A stretch of DNA of 40,539 nt from JALZDI01 sp965653225. Lineage in GTDB: Bacteria; Actinomycetota; Actinomycetes; Propionibacteriales; Nocardioidaceae. The notes beneath the pieces were generated by a model that saw only the letters and a program-made list of their open reading frames with translations, ran no database searches and had not been told where the DNA came from. Every line of letters starts with the position of its first letter. Position 1 is the stretch's first letter. The position numbers were made by a program, and so were the translations under genes. Location: contig CBFGZI010000022.1 of assembly GCA_965653225.1 (NCBI GenBank), positions 1 to 40,539 on the forward strand, written 5' to 3'. Below, one piece after another: positions 40,536-40,539 of the stretch.

Positions 40536-40539
40536 GGGT

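Noticed and set aside
40421..40539. Transposon terminal inverted repeats at the window ends
   Set aside because: The matching blocks are internal to leaders, separated by diverged spacers of similar length, and no transposase lies between them. Repeated gene leaders fit better.

Overview
The window is high-GC chromosomal DNA from an actinobacterium. Support comes from the strong G/C third-position bias, many GTG/TTG starts, a Tat-exported peptidase, an actinobacterial-looking leaderless promoter and dense translationally coupled operons. A Nocardioidaceae-like soil organism is plausible, but the sequence alone does not prove the genus. I see no rRNA, tRNA, CRISPR array, prophage or insertion sequence.

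Layout. 1-139: the first 17 codons of a gene running off the left edge, with its upstream region. The same upstream region recurs inverted at the right edge (40466-40535), so the window lies between two outward-facing copies of one repeated gene family, possibly DUF222/HNH. 156-3999: a secreted metzincin-like protease diverges from a Tat-exported M28 peptidase, and a DUF305 gene relic sits between them. 4097-7910: a C4-dicarboxylate symporter (DctA type) faces away from a CitA/DcuS-CitB/DcuR two-component system that probably controls it. 8032-8652: an uncharacterised ABM-like protein. 8727-8877: a complete-looking TPP riboswitch pointing right with no thiamine gene after it. 8920-13096 (minus strand): PucR/CdaR-type regulator, two acyl-CoA dehydrogenases and a CoxG-like SRPBCC protein. 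Divergent from these is a five-gene branched-chain-amino-acid-type ABC importer (livGFHMK-like, 13258-18155). Together they look like an import-and-oxidation module for an unknown acid. 18163-22109: an SsuD-like flavin monooxygenase, a PP2C phosphatase, a DoxX protein and an MFS transporter.

22126-30735: a complete protocatechuate branch of the beta-ketoadipate pathway: an IclR-type regulator (pcaR) divergent from pcaI-J-F-H-G-B-D-C-pobA. It converts 4-hydroxybenzoate to protocatechuate (PobA), cleaves the ring (PcaGH), processes it by PcaB, PcaC and PcaD to 3-oxoadipate, and splits that with PcaIJ and PcaF to succinyl-CoA and acetyl-CoA. pcaD and pcaC are separate genes rather than the fused pcaL common in actinobacteria.

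30796-40446: an MFS exporter-like gene coupled to an ornithine/lysine-type PLP decarboxylase, a membrane GGDEF-EAL protein with both active-site motifs intact, an aldo/keto reductase, a beta-hydroxyacid dehydrogenase, a MetE-C-like methyltransferase and a half-size FUSC/aromatic-acid-exporter-like membrane protein.

The most unusual items are the orphan TPP riboswitch aimed antisense into the acyl-CoA dehydrogenase operon, the inverted pair of repeated control regions at the window ends, the DUF305 relic, the unfused pcaD/pcaC and the two-gene decarboxylase-exporter unit.
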